A stretch of DNA of 64,000 bases from Gallionella sp. (GTDB taxonomy: Bacteria > Pseudomonadota > Gammaproteobacteria > Burkholderiales > Gallionellaceae), in the NCBI GenBank assembly GCA_028710525.1, contig JAQTTY010000013.1:1-64000 (forward strand), written 5' to 3'. The translations under genes and the position numbers were made by a program. The notes beneath the pieces were generated by a model. That model worked only from the letters and a program-made list of their open reading frames with translations, was not told where the DNA came from and did not search any database. Shown piece by piece: positions 10,462-21,949 of this stretch. How positions within the stretch are numbered: the first letter of the stretch is position 1; each line of letters begins with the position of its first letter.

Positions 10462-11379
10462 GTTGCTGCCGTGCATAGCCTGTACGGTTTGCAGTCCGGC
10501 TAGTCTTTCCGGCTGCCAATTTGCGATTGCACTATCCAATAACTCATTGACACTAGCCTGTGCTAGTTGCGGGTGGGGTAGCTGCTGTAAGTGGCAAAGT
10601 GCTTGGAACAGCGTCGCTACAACCTGAGCTTTGCGGATAGGTTCTGCCAAGGTCTGTTTGCTCAACTTCTCACCCTGTGCGTTCACTATGATGGGTAGGT
10701 GCAGATAGTGCGGTGTAGGCAGCGTAAGAAGTTGCTGTAGCAGTATCTGTCGCGGCGTGGACAGCAGTAGGTCTGCCCCGCGTACCACATCCGTGATGCC
10801 TTGATAGGCATCATCCACTACCACGGCAAGTTGATAAGCGAACAAGTCATCTGCTCGCTTTACGACAAAGTCCCCGATGTCACTTTCTACTCGCTGACTG
10901 ATTCGACCTTGCAGTCTATCAATGAAACTTACTGGCGATGTTGTCGGGAGATGGGTGTTTACTCGCCATGCTCGTGCTGTTCGACCTGCAGGAACGCCAT
11001 TGCGGCAAGTGCCCGGATAGACTGGTCCATCTATGCCATGCAGGGCAGAGTCGGCAATTTCTTTGCGGGTGCAGCAACAGGGATAGGCGACTCCGGCATC
11101 TTGCAACTGTTGAAGTGCGTGTTCGTATGCCGAAGTACGTTGGCTTTGGTAAATCACTTCGCCATCCCAATGCAAACCATACACTTCCAAGGTGCGCAAA
11201 ATATCGTCAGCAGCGCCAGCTACACAGCGCGGCGTATCAAGATCTTCCATGCGCACTAGCCAATTGCCATGATGGTACTTGGCATCGAGATAGCTACCAA
11301 GTGCCGCGACTAAGGAGCCGAAATGTAGTGGGCCGGTGGGTGAAGGAGCGAAGCGCCCGCGATATTCAGGGCGCTTCAT
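10453..11379 (-). CDS. gluQ: Glutamyl-Q tRNA(Asp) synthetase
   Basis: A GluRS paralogue lacking the anticodon-binding domain. It glutamylates queuosine at position 34 of tRNA-Asp. It is 308 aa. The class I signature is [19 protein letters not shown] (HIGH-like) and the KMSKS-like motif is [10 protein letters not shown] zinc-type cluster is visible in [11 protein letters not shown] and VYPGTCRNG. The short length and missing C-terminal domain separate it from GltX. It lies 35 bp downstream of clpA on the same strand and may be cotranscribed. Confidence 0.93.
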   Translation of the reverse strand: MKRPEYRGRFAPSPTGPLHFGSLVAALGSYLDAKYHHGNWLVRMEDLDTPRCVAGAADDILRTLEVYGLHWDGEVIYQSQRTSAYEHALQQLQDAGVAYPCCCTRKEIADSALHGIDGPVYPGTCRNGVPAGRTARAWRVNTHLPTTSPVSFIDRLQGRISQRVESDIGDFVVKRADDLFAYQLAVVVDDAYQGITDVVRGADLLLSTPRQILLQQLLTLPTPHYLHLPIIVNAQGEKLSKQTLAEPIRKAQVVATLFQALCHLQQLPHPQLAQASVNELLDSAIANWQPERLAGLQTVQAMHGSNSL

Positions 11380-11414
11380 TGCTCACGAGAGAGAGTAGTG
11401 CACGGAAGCTGAAA

Positions 11415-13661
11415 CTATGCGACAACCGCCTCTTCCTCAAAGGATAGCTGTACTTTTCCATCTAGGATATCCACGGTGACCTTGCCGCCATTCGCCAGTT
11501 TGCCGAACAGTAGTTCGTCGGCCAGAGCGGAGCGTATGGTGTCCTGAATCAATCGCGCCATAGGGCGTGCGCCCATCTTGGGGTCGAAGCCGTGTTTGCC
11601 CAAATAGTCTTTGAGTGCATCGGTAAATACCACATCGACCTTTTTCTCGTGCAACTGTTCTTCCAGTTGCATCAAGAATTTGTCGACTACGCGCAGGATG
11701 ACTTCGTGGTCTAGTGGTGCGAAGGAAATCACTGCATCCAGACGGTTGCGGAACTCAGGTGTGAATGTGCGCTTGATGTCGGCCATCTCATCACCACTGG
11801 TGCTGCTCTGAGTGAAACCCATATTGCTCTTGTTCAAAGCTTCAGCACCTGCATTGGTGGTCATGATGATGACGACGTTGCGGAAGTCTGCCTTGCGCCC
11901 ATTGTTATCGGTCAGTGTGCCGTGATCCATCACTTGCAGCAGAATGTTGAAGATATCGGGATGTGCTTTCTCAATCTCATCTAGTAGCAAAACCGCATGT
12001 GGCTGCTTGCTAATCATCTCGGTGAGCAAGCCACCTTGGTCGAAACCTACATAGCCGGGTGGCGCGCCTATCAGGCGTGACACAGCGTGACGTTCCATAT
12101 ATTCGGACATATCGAAGCGATGTAAAGGCATGCCCATCGCGTAAGCGAGCTGTCGTGCGACTTCGGTCTTGCCTACGCCGGTCGGGCCGGAGAACAAGAA
12201 GCTGCCGATAGGCTTCTGTGGATTGCCTAAACCACTGCGTGACATCTTGATGGCTGTGGCGAGTGCGTCTATTGCCTTGTTTTGGCCGAACACCACGGCC
12301 TTAAGGTCGCGATCCAAGGTCTTCAAGGTATTGCGATCATCGCTGGATACCGTACGCGGTGGGATGCGTGCAATCTTAGAGATGATCTCTTCAATCTCGT
12401 GTTTGCCTATGAGCTTCTTCTGTTTGGACTTAGGCAAGATGCGCTGTGCTGCGCCAGCCTCATCGAGCACGTCTATAGCCTTGTCCGGCAGATGTCTGTC
12501 AGTGATGTATCGGGCAGACAGTTCTGCCGCGCTGGTAATGGCTGCCGCGCTGAACTTGACGCTGTGGTGTTCCTCGAAACGCGACTTCAGACCCTTCAAA
12601 ATAGCGATGGTCTGCTCGACACTAGGCTCTGGCACATCCACTTTTTGAAAGCGACGGGACAGCGCATGGTCCTTCTCGAAGATGCCGCGATATTCCTGAT
12701 AGGTAGTTGCGCCTATGCACTTTAGTTGGCCATTCGAGAGCGCCGGCTTGAGCAGATTAGAGGCATCCATGGTGCCGCCAGAAGCTGCGCCCGCACCTAT
12801 CATGGTGTGTATCTCATCTATGAATAGGATGGAGCCGGGTGCGTCGTTAAGCTCTTTCAATACCGCTTTAAGGCGCTGCTCGAAGTCGCCACGGTATTTG
12901 GTACCCGCCAAAAGTGCGCCCATATCCAAAGAGTAGACACGTGCGTCTTTGAGTATGTCGGGTACTTCGTCTTCCACGATGCGGCGTGCCAGTCCTTCAG
13001 CGATAGCGGTCTTGCCCACGCCAGCCTCGCCAACCAATAAGGGGTTGTTCTTACGGCGGCGACACAGGGTTTGTATGACGCGTTCCAACTCCAAATCACG
13101 TCCGATCAGAGGATCTATCTTCCCTGCCAATGCGTGGGCATTCAAATCTAAGGTGTAACTCTTCAACGCGCTGTCGTCAGATGCGGGTTGTGCAGCCTCC
13201 TGTGGGGTAACACTGGGGGCAGCTTGCTCTTCGGTGGCATCACCACTCACTAGCAGATTGATGACATCCAGACGGCTTACGCCGCGTTCAGTTAGGAAAT
13301 GAACTGCATGTGAGTCTTTCTCACCGAATAGGGCAGCAAGGATGTTGGCGCCGGAAACTTCCTTCTTGTTGGCGGATTGCACATGCAGGATAGCGCGCTG
13401 TATTACGCGCTGGAATCCAACAGTGGGCTGAGTATCTGCTTCGCCGCTGCCAGGGATGATGGGTGTGTGTGAGTCTATGAAGGTGCCGACTACGCCGCGC
13501 AGTTCTTCGATGTCGACTTTGCAGGCACGCAGTATCTGTGCCGCAGTCGAATTGTCCAGCATGGCTAGGAGCAAATGTTCGACCGTGATGAACTCGTGAC
13601 GCTTTTGTCTGGCTGCTACAAAGGCTAGGTGCAGACTGACTTCCAATTCTTGGGCGATCAT
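11415..13661 (-). CDS. clpA: ATP-dependent Clp protease ATP-binding subunit ClpA
   Basis: AAA+ unfoldase that feeds substrates, including N-degron proteins delivered by ClpS, to ClpP. The start at 13661 (748 aa) is chosen over an upstream ATG because GGAGG lies 9 bases before it and similarity begins at [14 protein letters not shown]. In order: N-domain Clp repeats (1-150), first AAA module with Walker [14 protein letters not shown] and Walker [15 protein letters not shown], second AAA module with [13 protein letters not shown] and [14 protein letters not shown]. The acidic EEAA linker near residue 165 is typical. The ribosome site is inside the end of clpS, so the pair is coupled. Confidence 0.97.
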   Translation of the reverse strand: MIAQELEVSLHLAFVAARQKRHEFITVEHLLLAMLDNSTAAQILRACKVDIEELRGVVGTFIDSHTPIIPGSGEADTQPTVGFQRVIQRAILHVQSANKKEVSGANILAALFGEKDSHAVHFLTERGVSRLDVINLLVSGDATEEQAAPSVTPQEAAQPASDDSALKSYTLDLNAHALAGKIDPLIGRDLELERVIQTLCRRRKNNPLLVGEAGVGKTAIAEGLARRIVEDEVPDILKDARVYSLDMGALLAGTKYRGDFEQRLKAVLKELNDAPGSILFIDEIHTMIGAGAASGGTMDASNLLKPALSNGQLKCIGATTYQEYRGIFEKDHALSRRFQKVDVPEPSVEQTIAILKGLKSRFEEHHSVKFSAAAITSAAELSARYITDRHLPDKAIDVLDEAGAAQRILPKSKQKKLIGKHEIEEIISKIARIPPRTVSSDDRNTLKTLDRDLKAVVFGQNKAIDALATAIKMSRSGLGNPQKPIGSFLFSGPTGVGKTEVARQLAYAMGMPLHRFDMSEYMERHAVSRLIGAPPGYVGFDQGGLLTEMISKQPHAVLLLDEIEKAHPDIFNILLQVMDHGTLTDNNGRKADFRNVVIIMTTNAGAEALNKSNMGFTQSSTSGDEMADIKRTFTPEFRNRLDAVISFAPLDHEVILRVVDKFLMQLEEQLHEKKVDVVFTDALKDYLGKHGFDPKMGARPMARLIQDTIRSALADELLFGKLANGGKVTVDILDGKVQLSFEEEAVVA

Positions 13662-13662
13662 T

Positions 13663-13971
13663 TCAATTTTCCTCCATGGCGCATCGTAGCGGATGCTCAT
13701 GCTGTTTAGCAAACTCCATCACTTGCATGGTCTTGGTTTCAGCGACGTCACGTGTATATACCCCGCAAACCGCCGAACCCTCGTTGTGTACTTTGAGCAT
13801 CACTTGCTGTGCTCGTTCAAGGTCCATAGTAAAAAATCTTTGCAGTACCTCGATCACAAATTCCATCGTCGTGTAATCGTCGTTAAATAAAATCACCTTG
13901 TACATCTGTGGCGGGGACGATTTAGCTCGCTCAGGCGCTAATACATTGGCTTGTTGGTGTTTGGTCGGCAT
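13663..13971 (-). CDS. clpS: ATP-dependent Clp protease adaptor ClpS
   Basis: Adaptor that recognises N-terminal destabilising residues and docks on the ClpA N-domain. It is 102 aa with a flexible N-terminal tail (about 20 residues) and a core starting at [21 protein letters not shown]. The FNDDYT segment is the substrate-pocket signature, and [20 protein letters not shown] is the usual C-terminal part. Its TGA stop is one base away from the clpA ATG. Confidence 0.96.
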   Translation of the reverse strand: MPTKHQQANVLAPERAKSSPPQMYKVILFNDDYTTMEFVIEVLQRFFTMDLERAQQVMLKVHNEGSAVCGVYTRDVAETKTMQVMEFAKQHEHPLRCAMEEN

Positions 13972-14065
13972 GTGTTATGTCAGTATTATCTATCTAGCAA
14001 CTATTGCTGGTATTGGGGATTAGAGCGGTTTTTACTAGTCTATGTGAAGAAATATAAATAAAAGC

Positions 14066-14095
14066 TTGACTATAGTCATTCAGGCAAGGTAAAAA
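14066..14095 (+). promoter_or_regulatory. Candidate promoter of the cold-shock gene, with a palindrome over the -35
   Basis: TTGACT (14066-14071) and TAAAAA (14090-14095) are separated by 18 bases and would start transcription near 14102. The perfect 12-base palindrome TGACTATAGTCA (14067-14078) overlaps the -35 box and could be an operator. The -10 is a weak match, so the promoter call is tentative. Confidence 0.45.
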
Positions 14096-14104
14096 GCGCG
14101 CTGG

Positions 14105-14191
14105 TGTTTGAATCAAAGTATCTGCAGTACTGGTCTTGCCGTGTGCGATCTTAGACTCAAACAGTTTCGCGGGGATGTTCTCCGTTTTTTT
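14105..14191 (+). promoter_or_regulatory. Structured leader of the cold-shock mRNA with a terminator-like hairpin
   Basis: TGTTTGAATC (14105-14114) can pair with GACTCAAACA (14154-14163) at 9 of 10 positions. Then CGGGGA (14170-14175) and TCTCCG (14179-14184) form a 6-bp hairpin with a 3-base loop, immediately followed by seven T (14185-14191). The ribosome site AAGGAAG (about 14195) and the ATG (14209) come right after. A leader of about 107 nt is typical of cold-shock mRNAs; the terminator-like end is unusual. Confidence 0.5.
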
Positions 14192-14208
14192 AGTAAGGAA
14201 GTAATCAC

Positions 14209-14412
14209 ATGGCAACTGGTACAGTTAAATGGTTCAACGATGCAAAAGGTTTCGGTTTCATCACTCCTGATGATGGTAGCGAAGATCTGTTTGCACATTT
14301 TTCTGCAATCAACATGAGCGGATTCAAATCACTCAAAGAAGGTCAAAAAGTGACCTTTGAAGTTGTACAAGGCCCTAAGGGTAAGCAAGCTTCTAACATC
14401 CAAGCGCCTTAA
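14209..14412 (+). CDS. Cold-shock protein, CspA family
   Basis: A 67-aa single cold-shock domain that binds single-stranded RNA/DNA and melts RNA secondary structure. Both RNA-binding motifs are intact: RNP1 KGFGFIT and RNP2 DLFAHFSAI. The N-terminus [18 protein letters not shown] is the family consensus. Which Csp paralogue it is cannot be told from the sequence alone. It is monocistronic: a leader with its own candidate promoter lies upstream and a strong terminator follows 18 bases after the stop. Family members can act as transcription antiterminators, which matters given the hairpin in its leader. Confidence 0.96.
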   Translation: MATGTVKWFNDAKGFGFITPDDGSEDLFAHFSAINMSGFKSLKEGQKVTFEVVQGPKGKQASNIQAP

Positions 14413-14430
14413 TAGGTCTAATGTTAGCTT

Positions 14431-14463
14431 AAAGCCCGCCGCGTAAGTGGCGGGCTTTTTTAT
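14431..14463 (+). terminator. Rho-independent terminator of the cold-shock gene
   Basis: AAAGCCCGCC (14431-14440) pairs with GGCGGGCTTT (14449-14458), followed by a T-run to 14461. It closes the csp transcript. Confidence 0.9.
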
Positions 14464-14480
14464 TGCCTGTACGCTTTACA

Positions 14481-14510
14481 AAATATCCCGCGTGACAGCG
14501 CGGGATATTT
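14481..14510 (-). terminator. Terminator hairpin downstream of icd
   Basis: A perfect 12-bp inverted repeat, AAATATCCCGCG (14481-14492) and CGCGGGATATTT (14499-14510), with a 6-base loop. On the minus strand the distal arm ends in a short T-run (ATATTTTG), which fits termination of icd, whose stop is at 14533. Confidence 0.75.
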
Positions 14511-14532
14511 AACTGCTGCGATTTTTAACGTA

Positions 14533-16782
<2,250 letters not shown>

Positions 16783-16877
16783 TCAAGTCGTTCTCGACGC
16801 ATGCACTGGCCGGACAGGACAAGATAGTGGTGGTGTTTACGGTAATATGGCCGCTTAAAAAATATATCGGAATCCAG

Positions 16878-17423
16878 ATGGGAAGTATTCTGCTGTTCAA
16901 CAAACCTTATGGCGTAATCTGCCAATTCAGTCGTGATGGCCTACATCCAACGCTCGCAGATTATATCCCTGTTCCCGAGTTTTATCCTGCCGGGAGGCTG
17001 GATACTGATAGTGAGGGATTGCTGGTGCTGACCGATGACGGCGTGCTGCAACATCGCATCACCGATCCCAAACACAAACTGCCCAAGACCTATTGGGTGC
17101 AGGTCGAAGGTGAAGTGACGGAGGCCGCATTACAGTGCTTGCGGGTGGGTGTTGAGCTTAAAGATGGCAAGACATTGCCGGCGGAAGCAAACCGTATAGA
17201 AGAGCCTGCGCAACTCTGGCAGCGCGATCCGCCGATACGGGTGCGCAAGGCCATACCAACTAATTGGATCGCATTGACGATACGCGAGGGCAGGAACCGT
17301 CAGGTCAGACGTATGACTGCGGCGGTGGGTTTGCCTACTTTGCGGCTGATACGTTATCGCATCGGCGACTGGAGTCTGGATGATCTGACAACGGGGCAAT
17401 GGCGACGCGAAACAGCGCTATAA
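16878..17423 (+). CDS. rluE: 23S rRNA pseudouridine synthase, RluE type
   Basis: RsuA-family pseudouridine synthase. The best match by motif is RluE, which modifies U2457 of 23S rRNA. I take the ATG at 16878 (181 aa); an upstream in-frame start would add 17 residues of no family character. The catalytic Asp lies in AGRLDTDSEGLLVLT. Other conserved blocks are PPIRVRKAIPTNWI and EGRNRQVRRMTAAVGLPTLRLIR. There is no N-terminal S4 domain, which fits RluE rather than RsuA, RluB or RluF. It is divergent from icd. Confidence 0.9.
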   Translation: MGSILLFNKPYGVICQFSRDGLHPTLADYIPVPEFYPAGRLDTDSEGLLVLTDDGVLQHRITDPKHKLPKTYWVQVEGEVTEAALQCLRVGVELKDGKTLPAEANRIEEPAQLWQRDPPIRVRKAIPTNWIALTIREGRNRQVRRMTAAVGLPTLRLIRYRIGDWSLDDLTTGQWRRETAL

Positions 17424-17494
17424 AGAAGGTGCGTTGACAAAAGATGCCGAGGCTCTTAACTTTCGAGAGTGGATAGTGAGTAGGAGGAAGAGAT

Positions 17495-17842
17495 ATGCGT
17501 ACTAAGTATTTTCAGTGGATATTGATGTGTTGCTTGTTGCTCGCACCCTTTTCGGTGACAGAGATGGCCGTTGCATCCGAGCAAAAACCTACGGTGCTCA
17601 ATCGCCACTTGGCTAAGTTATTGGGTACATGGACTAGCGAGGATGGGGAAGTGACTTTTAAGGCCAACGGTACGCTCATCTATAAAGGAAAGAAGGATTA
17701 TTGCGCTATTGCACAAGGCACGATACAGATCAGTAAACGACACAGCTCAGTCATCCTGCCGTATCGCTTTGTGAACGATAATCTGCTCATCACCGATAGC
17801 GGTACTGTTACCACCTACAAGCGCTTACCTGCAACTGAGTAA
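17495..17842 (+). CDS. Small exported protein of unknown function
   Basis: Not recognised. It is 115 aa and begins with a signal peptide: MRTKYFQ, a hydrophobic stretch (WILMCCLLLAPFSV), and likely cleavage after VAS near residue 27. The mature part of about 88 residues is rich in beta-prone segments (GTWTSEDGEVTFKANGTL, SSVILPYRFVNDNLLI), reminiscent of small lipocalin-like or META-type periplasmic proteins, and has one Cys (YCAIAQG). The start ATG has a good ribosome site (AGGAGGAAG). It has its own terminator. Periplasmic location is inferred from the signal peptide; no function is suggested by neighbours. Confidence 0.75.
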   Translation: MRTKYFQWILMCCLLLAPFSVTEMAVASEQKPTVLNRHLAKLLGTWTSEDGEVTFKANGTLIYKGKKDYCAIAQGTIQISKRHSSVILPYRFVNDNLLITDSGTVTTYKRLPATE

Positions 17843-17880
17843 TTGGATGCGTCGATAACATAGTTGCATGTCTAAAATAG

Positions 17881-17914
17881 AAAAAGCCCTGTTCGGTATG
17901 AGCAGGGCTTTTGT
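17881..17914. terminator. Bidirectional terminator between the exported protein and pstB
   Basis: AAAAGCCCTGTTC pairs with GAGCAGGGCTTTT (about 17882-17909) around a 5-base loop, with T-runs on both strands. It lies between two convergent genes and can serve both. Confidence 0.85.
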
Positions 17915-17955
17915 TTTCAGTGCGGCAGCAGAGTAACTGCCACACTTATATTCAA

Positions 17956-18729
17956 TCAGCCGAAGCGACCCGTGATGTAATCTTCAGTCTCTTTGCGCTT
18001 GGGGTTGGTGAACACGGTGCTAGTCTCGCCAAACTCAACCAAGTCACCTAGGTACATATAGGCGGTGTAGTCTGAGACACGAGCGGCCTGTTGCATATTG
18101 TGCGTCACGATGACGATGGTGAAGTCGTTCTTCAGTTCGTCTATCAACTTTTCGATATGCGCAGTAGAGATAGGATCCAAAGCGGAAGTCGGTTCATCCA
18201 GTAGCAGCACCTGTGGTTTGACAGCGATGGCGCGTGCGATACAAAGACGTTGTTGTTGACCGCCGGAGAGGCCGGTGCCGCTCTGCTTGAGTTTGTCTTT
18301 GACTTCGGTCCACAGAGCGGCTTTCTTCAATGCCCACTCCACGCGCGCATCCATGTCATGCTTGCTCAGGCTCTCGTAAAGTTTTACGCCGAATGCGATG
18401 TTGTCATAGATGGACATGGGGAAGGGCGTGGGCTTCTGGAATACCATGCCGATCTTGGCACGCAACATGTTCAGATCTTGCTTGGGATCTAATACATTAG
18501 CCCCATCCAGTATGATCTCGCCGGTGGCCTTCTGTTTGGGGTAGAGCTGATACATGCGGTTGAAAGTTCGCAGCAAAGTTGATTTGCCACAACCGGACGG
18601 GCCGATAAAGGCTGTCACCATCTTCTCCGCGATGTTGAGGTTGATGTCTTTCAGCGCGCGATAGTTGCCGTAGAAAAAGTTCAGGTCTTTAACGATGACT
18701 TTGGGATTCACGATAATTTCAGTGGACAT
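17956..18729 (-). CDS. pstB: Phosphate ABC transporter ATP-binding protein PstB
   Basis: ATPase of the high-affinity phosphate importer. It is 257 aa. Walker A is [17 protein letters not shown], the Q-loop is [16 protein letters not shown], the signature is [14 protein letters not shown], Walker B is [13 protein letters not shown] and the switch His is in [23 protein letters not shown] is distinctive for PstB. It is the last gene of pstSCAB, 12 bp after pstA. No phoU follows; instead there is a terminator. Confidence 0.97.
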   Translation of the reverse strand: MSTEIIVNPKVIVKDLNFFYGNYRALKDINLNIAEKMVTAFIGPSGCGKSTLLRTFNRMYQLYPKQKATGEIILDGANVLDPKQDLNMLRAKIGMVFQKPTPFPMSIYDNIAFGVKLYESLSKHDMDARVEWALKKAALWTEVKDKLKQSGTGLSGGQQQRLCIARAIAVKPQVLLLDEPTSALDPISTAHIEKLIDELKNDFTIVIVTHNMQQAARVSDYTAYMYLGDLVEFGETSTVFTNPKRKETEDYITGRFG

Positions 18730-18741
18730 GTTCTAACCTTG

Positions 18742-19593
18742 TTAGTGAGTTGTGGCGCTTTGACGGAACAGCACGCGCGCCAGTATGTTCAGTGTCAAGA
18801 CACTCAGTGTGATTAACAGCGCACCCGCCCAAGCGAGATGCTGCCAATCTTCATAGGGGCTCATCGCAAACTGGAAGATCACCACCGGCAAGTTAGCCAT
18901 TGGTTGATCCATGTTGTTACTCCAGAACTGATTGTTGAGTGCAGTGAATAGCAGCGGTGCGGTCTCGCCACTGATACGGGCGATGGCTAGCATCACACCC
19001 GTGATGATGCCCGCACGCGCCGCGCGCAGTGTCACGAAATTAATGATCTTCCATTGCGGTGCACCAAGCGCTGCGGCAGCTTCACGTAAAGTACTTGGCA
19101 CCAGACGTAACATGTTCTCAGTAGTACGAATCACAATAGGGATGACCAAAATAGCCAACGCTAATGCACCCGCCCAACCAGAGAAGTGTCTGACGTTGAC
19201 TACGTAGATCTCATACACGAACAGGCCAATCACGATAGACGGTGCTGATAGCAGGATGTCGTTGATGAAACGAGTGATGGGCGCCATCCAACCGCGATTG
19301 CCGAACTCGGCGAGATAAGTGCCGGCCAAGATGCCGATAGGTGTGCCAATGAGGGTGCCGAGTACGGTCATCATCAAGCTGCCCCATATCGCATTGAGCA
19401 AGCCACCCGAGCTGCCGGGCGGTGGAGTCATCTGAGTGAAGATGGTGCTAGTCAAAGCTGGAAGGCCGTGACTCAGTAGCGTCAGCAGTATCCAGCACAG
19501 CCAGAACAAGCCAAAGCCCATCGCTAGGACTGATATGGTCAGACTCAGAGCATTGACGAGACGGCGGCGAGAGTAGAGGTCAAATTTATTCAT
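18742..19593 (-). CDS. pstA: Phosphate ABC transporter permease PstA
   Basis: Inner-membrane permease subunit that pairs with PstC. It is 283 aa with about six TM segments. The first is near residues 13-38. The ABC-permease EAA loop is visible as [36 protein letters not shown] and [15 protein letters not shown] are typical PstA blocks. It lies 6 bp after pstC and 12 bp before pstB in one operon. Confidence 0.95.
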   Translation of the reverse strand: MNKFDLYSRRRLVNALSLTISVLAMGFGLFWLCWILLTLLSHGLPALTSTIFTQMTPPPGSSGGLLNAIWGSLMMTVLGTLIGTPIGILAGTYLAEFGNRGWMAPITRFINDILLSAPSIVIGLFVYEIYVVNVRHFSGWAGALALAILVIPIVIRTTENMLRLVPSTLREAAAALGAPQWKIINFVTLRAARAGIITGVMLAIARISGETAPLLFTALNNQFWSNNMDQPMANLPVVIFQFAMSPYEDWQHLAWAGALLITLSVLTLNILARVLFRQSATTH

Positions 19594-19599
19594 AGTGTC

Positions 19600-20562
19600 T
19601 TATGCGTGTGAACCTTCGCGCTTACCTAATTTGTAAAGCATATAACGTGCGATGGAGAGCACCACGAAAGTGATGAAGAATAGGATAAGGCCGAGCTCTA
19701 TAAGCGACGCGGTGTACAGGTCGCCGACGGCTTCAGTGAATTCATTCGCCAGTGCTGAGGAGATACTGTTACCCGGCATCAGCAGTGACTTGGTTAATTC
19801 GTGCGCATTACCAATGACGAAGGTCACGGCCATGGTCTCACCTAAGGCGCGCCCCAGACCGAGCATGATGCCTCCGACCACGCCCACTTTGGTGTAAGGC
19901 AGGATGACGTTCCACATGACCTCCCATGTTGTCGCACCTAGGCCGTAGGCAGACTCTTTAAGTAGCGTGGGAACCACGTCGAATACATCCCGCATCACCG
20001 AGGTGATGAAGGGGATCACCATGATGGACAAGATGATGCTAGCCGTGAGTATGCCTATGCCCATAGGTGGGCCGGAAAAGAATGGTCCGATATAAGGCAT
20101 GGTGCCTATGTGCTTATTGAGCCAGGGTTCGACGTAATCGGCGAACAGTGGTGCGAAGATGAACAGCCCCCACATACCATAGATGATGCTGGGGATGCCA
20201 GCGAGCAACTCGATGGCGATACCCAAAGGGCGACGCAAGATACGAGGTGAGAGTTCGGTCAGAAATATGGCGATGCCGAAACTCACTGGGATGGCGATGA
20301 GTAGCGCGATACCGGAAGTGATCAAGGTGCCGACGATGGGGATAAGTGCACCAAACTCGTCGTTGACCGGATCCCATTCCGAGCTGACTAAGAATCCAAA
20401 GCCGAATTTTTCGATAGCAGGCATGCTGCCTACTACGAGGGAAAATATGATTGCTGCTAATAATGCCAATACGCCAAAAGCTGATAAGCGCGTCAGTGTC
20501 CTGAAGAGCAGGTCTAACATCGCCTGACGTTTTAGGCGAGCTTCAAGTTTGAACATTGGCAT
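19600..20562 (-). CDS. pstC: Phosphate ABC transporter permease PstC
   Basis: The second inner-membrane permease of the phosphate importer. It is 320 aa with about six TM helices. [23 protein letters not shown] is the region after TM3, [14 protein letters not shown] is the conserved PstC block, and [21 protein letters not shown] is the EAA loop. The start could be the ATG at 20562 or the one two codons later. It is separated from pstS by a 105-bp gap holding a large stem-loop, which may set the excess of PstS over permease. Confidence 0.95.
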   Translation of the reverse strand: MPMFKLEARLKRQAMLDLLFRTLTRLSAFGVLALLAAIIFSLVVGSMPAIEKFGFGFLVSSEWDPVNDEFGALIPIVGTLITSGIALLIAIPVSFGIAIFLTELSPRILRRPLGIAIELLAGIPSIIYGMWGLFIFAPLFADYVEPWLNKHIGTMPYIGPFFSGPPMGIGILTASIILSIMVIPFITSVMRDVFDVVPTLLKESAYGLGATTWEVMWNVILPYTKVGVVGGIMLGLGRALGETMAVTFVIGNAHELTKSLLMPGNSISSALANEFTEAVGDLYTASLIELGLILFFITFVVLSIARYMLYKLGKREGSHA

Positions 20563-20595
20563 AAAGATATGTCTCTGAATTGTTGTTTTTTGGGA

Positions 20596-20627
20596 ATAAT
20601 CACGGGGGCATGAGCCCCCGTGATTAT
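20596..20627 (-). other. Stem-loop between pstS and pstC
   Basis: A perfect 14-bp inverted repeat, ATAATCACGGGGGC (20596-20609) and GCCCCCGTGATTAT (20614-20627), with a 4-base loop. There is no T-run after it on the minus strand, so it looks more like an mRNA-stabilising or processing hairpin than a full terminator. Confidence 0.7.
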
Positions 20628-20667
20628 AACTTAGCGGTGTAACACTACACCACCAAACTTGCTTTAC

Positions 20668-21717
20668 TTACTTCCAGATTGCCTTGCCGTTTGCTGCTTT
20701 GATCTCACTTTTCCATGCGTTGCGGATCATTGTTTTAACGCTGTCTGGCAAAGTGATATAGTCCAAATCGGCAGCCAATTTATCGCCATTAGCGTAAGCC
20801 CAGTCGAAGAACTTCAACACAGCTTCTGCTGACTCAACTTTATCCTGTGATTTGTGCATCAGGATGAACGTTGCGCCGCTGATAGGCCATGAACCTTTGC
20901 CAGCTTCGTTAGTCAGGATTTCGTAGAAGCCAGGAGCGTGCTTCCAATCAGCGCCTGCAGCAGCAGCTTTGAAGCTGTCAGCATCAGGAGTGACGAAATT
21001 GCCTTCTTTGTTCTTCATCTGAACGGCAGCCATCTTGTTTTGCAATGCGTAAGCATATTCAACGTAACCGATAGAGCCCTTGATACGTTGTACGTAAGAA
21101 GCAACACCTTCGTTACCCTTGCCGCCAGTACCAGCCTTCCAAGAAACAGAAGTACCTTCGCCTACATTGGCTTTCCAATCAGCGCTAACTTTTGACAAGT
21201 AGTTAGTGAAGATGAAGCTAGTACCGGAGCCATCGGAACGATGTACAACAGTGATCAGGTCGTCAGGCAGCTTCAGGTCTTTATTCATTGCAACGATTGC
21301 TGGATCGTTCCATTTTGTGATCTTGCCCATGTAGATGTCAGCCAAAGTGGTGCCATCCAGGTGCAACTTGCCATTTTCAACGCCAACAACGTTAACGACA
21401 GGAACCACGCCGCCAATGATAGTAGGGAACTGCATCAAACCACCCTTGTCGAGTTCTTCAGGTGTCAAAGGCTTGTCGGAAGCGCCGAAGTCTACGGTCT
21501 TAGCGTTGATCTGCTTGATGCCGCCGCCGGAACCGATGGACTGGTAGTTCATGCTTACGCCGGTCTTAGCTTTGTAAGCTTCAGCCCATTTTGCGTATGC
21601 TGGGTAAGGGAAAGTGGCGCCAGCGCCAGTGATGTCGGTAGCGTAACTCGCGCTAGCAAAAGCTAGGGTAGAAACTGCGGCGATGCTGATGACTAATTGC
21701 TTCAATGTACTTTTCAT
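20668..21717 (-). CDS. pstS: Phosphate-binding protein PstS
   Basis: Periplasmic binding protein that captures phosphate for PstCAB. I take the ATG at 21717 (349 aa) with GGAG 8 bases upstream. It opens with a clear signal peptide, a Lys-containing n-region and hydrophobic core ending at FASASYA (cleavage near residue 26, before TDITGAG). Phosphate-binding segments GAGATFPYPAYAKW, SGGGIKQI, DFGASDKPL and HRSDGSGTSFIFTNYL are all present. A Pho box lies about 90 bases upstream, so phosphate starvation should induce it. Confidence 0.96.
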   Translation of the reverse strand: MKSTLKQLVISIAAVSTLAFASASYATDITGAGATFPYPAYAKWAEAYKAKTGVSMNYQSIGSGGGIKQINAKTVDFGASDKPLTPEELDKGGLMQFPTIIGGVVPVVNVVGVENGKLHLDGTTLADIYMGKITKWNDPAIVAMNKDLKLPDDLITVVHRSDGSGTSFIFTNYLSKVSADWKANVGEGTSVSWKAGTGGKGNEGVASYVQRIKGSIGYVEYAYALQNKMAAVQMKNKEGNFVTPDADSFKAAAAGADWKHAPGFYEILTNEAGKGSWPISGATFILMHKSQDKVESAEAVLKFFDWAYANGDKLAADLDYITLPDSVKTMIRNAWKSEIKAANGKAIWK

Positions 21718-21790
21718 AGTGTCTCCAATGGAATGTCGCTTAGTACTTACGGGGAAATCGATACAAGTCACAACCTGTGCAACGAGACGC

Positions 21791-21824
21791 ATGGTATGAA
21801 TAGTTTATGACAAGATTATTACAG
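21791..21824 (-). promoter_or_regulatory. Pho box and -10 of pstS
   Basis: On the minus strand, CTGTAAT (21824-21818), AATC (21817-21814) and TTGTCAT (21813-21807) reproduce the PhoB consensus CTGTCAT-N4-CTGTCAT with the exact 7-4-7 spacing. A -10-like TACCAT (21796-21791) follows after 10 bases, the usual geometry in which the Pho box replaces the -35. This predicts PhoB control of pstSCAB. Confidence 0.7.
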
Positions 21825-21877
21825 CGTGGAAAATATCTAGGCCTGTAAGAGAAAATCTGATTTATTAATAGATTGGC

Positions 21878-21905
21878 TTGCGACTAACTATATGCATGGT
21901 ATAGA
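21878..21905 (+). promoter_or_regulatory. Candidate promoter of the ars operon
   Basis: TTGCGA (21878-21883) and TATAGA (21900-21905) with a 16-base spacer. Downstream, TGATA (21932-21936) and TATCA (21944-21948) form an inverted repeat just before the arsR ATG and could be part of an ArsR operator. Both assignments are tentative. Confidence 0.4.
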
Positions 21906-21949
21906 ATTTCCCCTTCAATTTAATAATCGTTTGATAATAAAAATATCAT

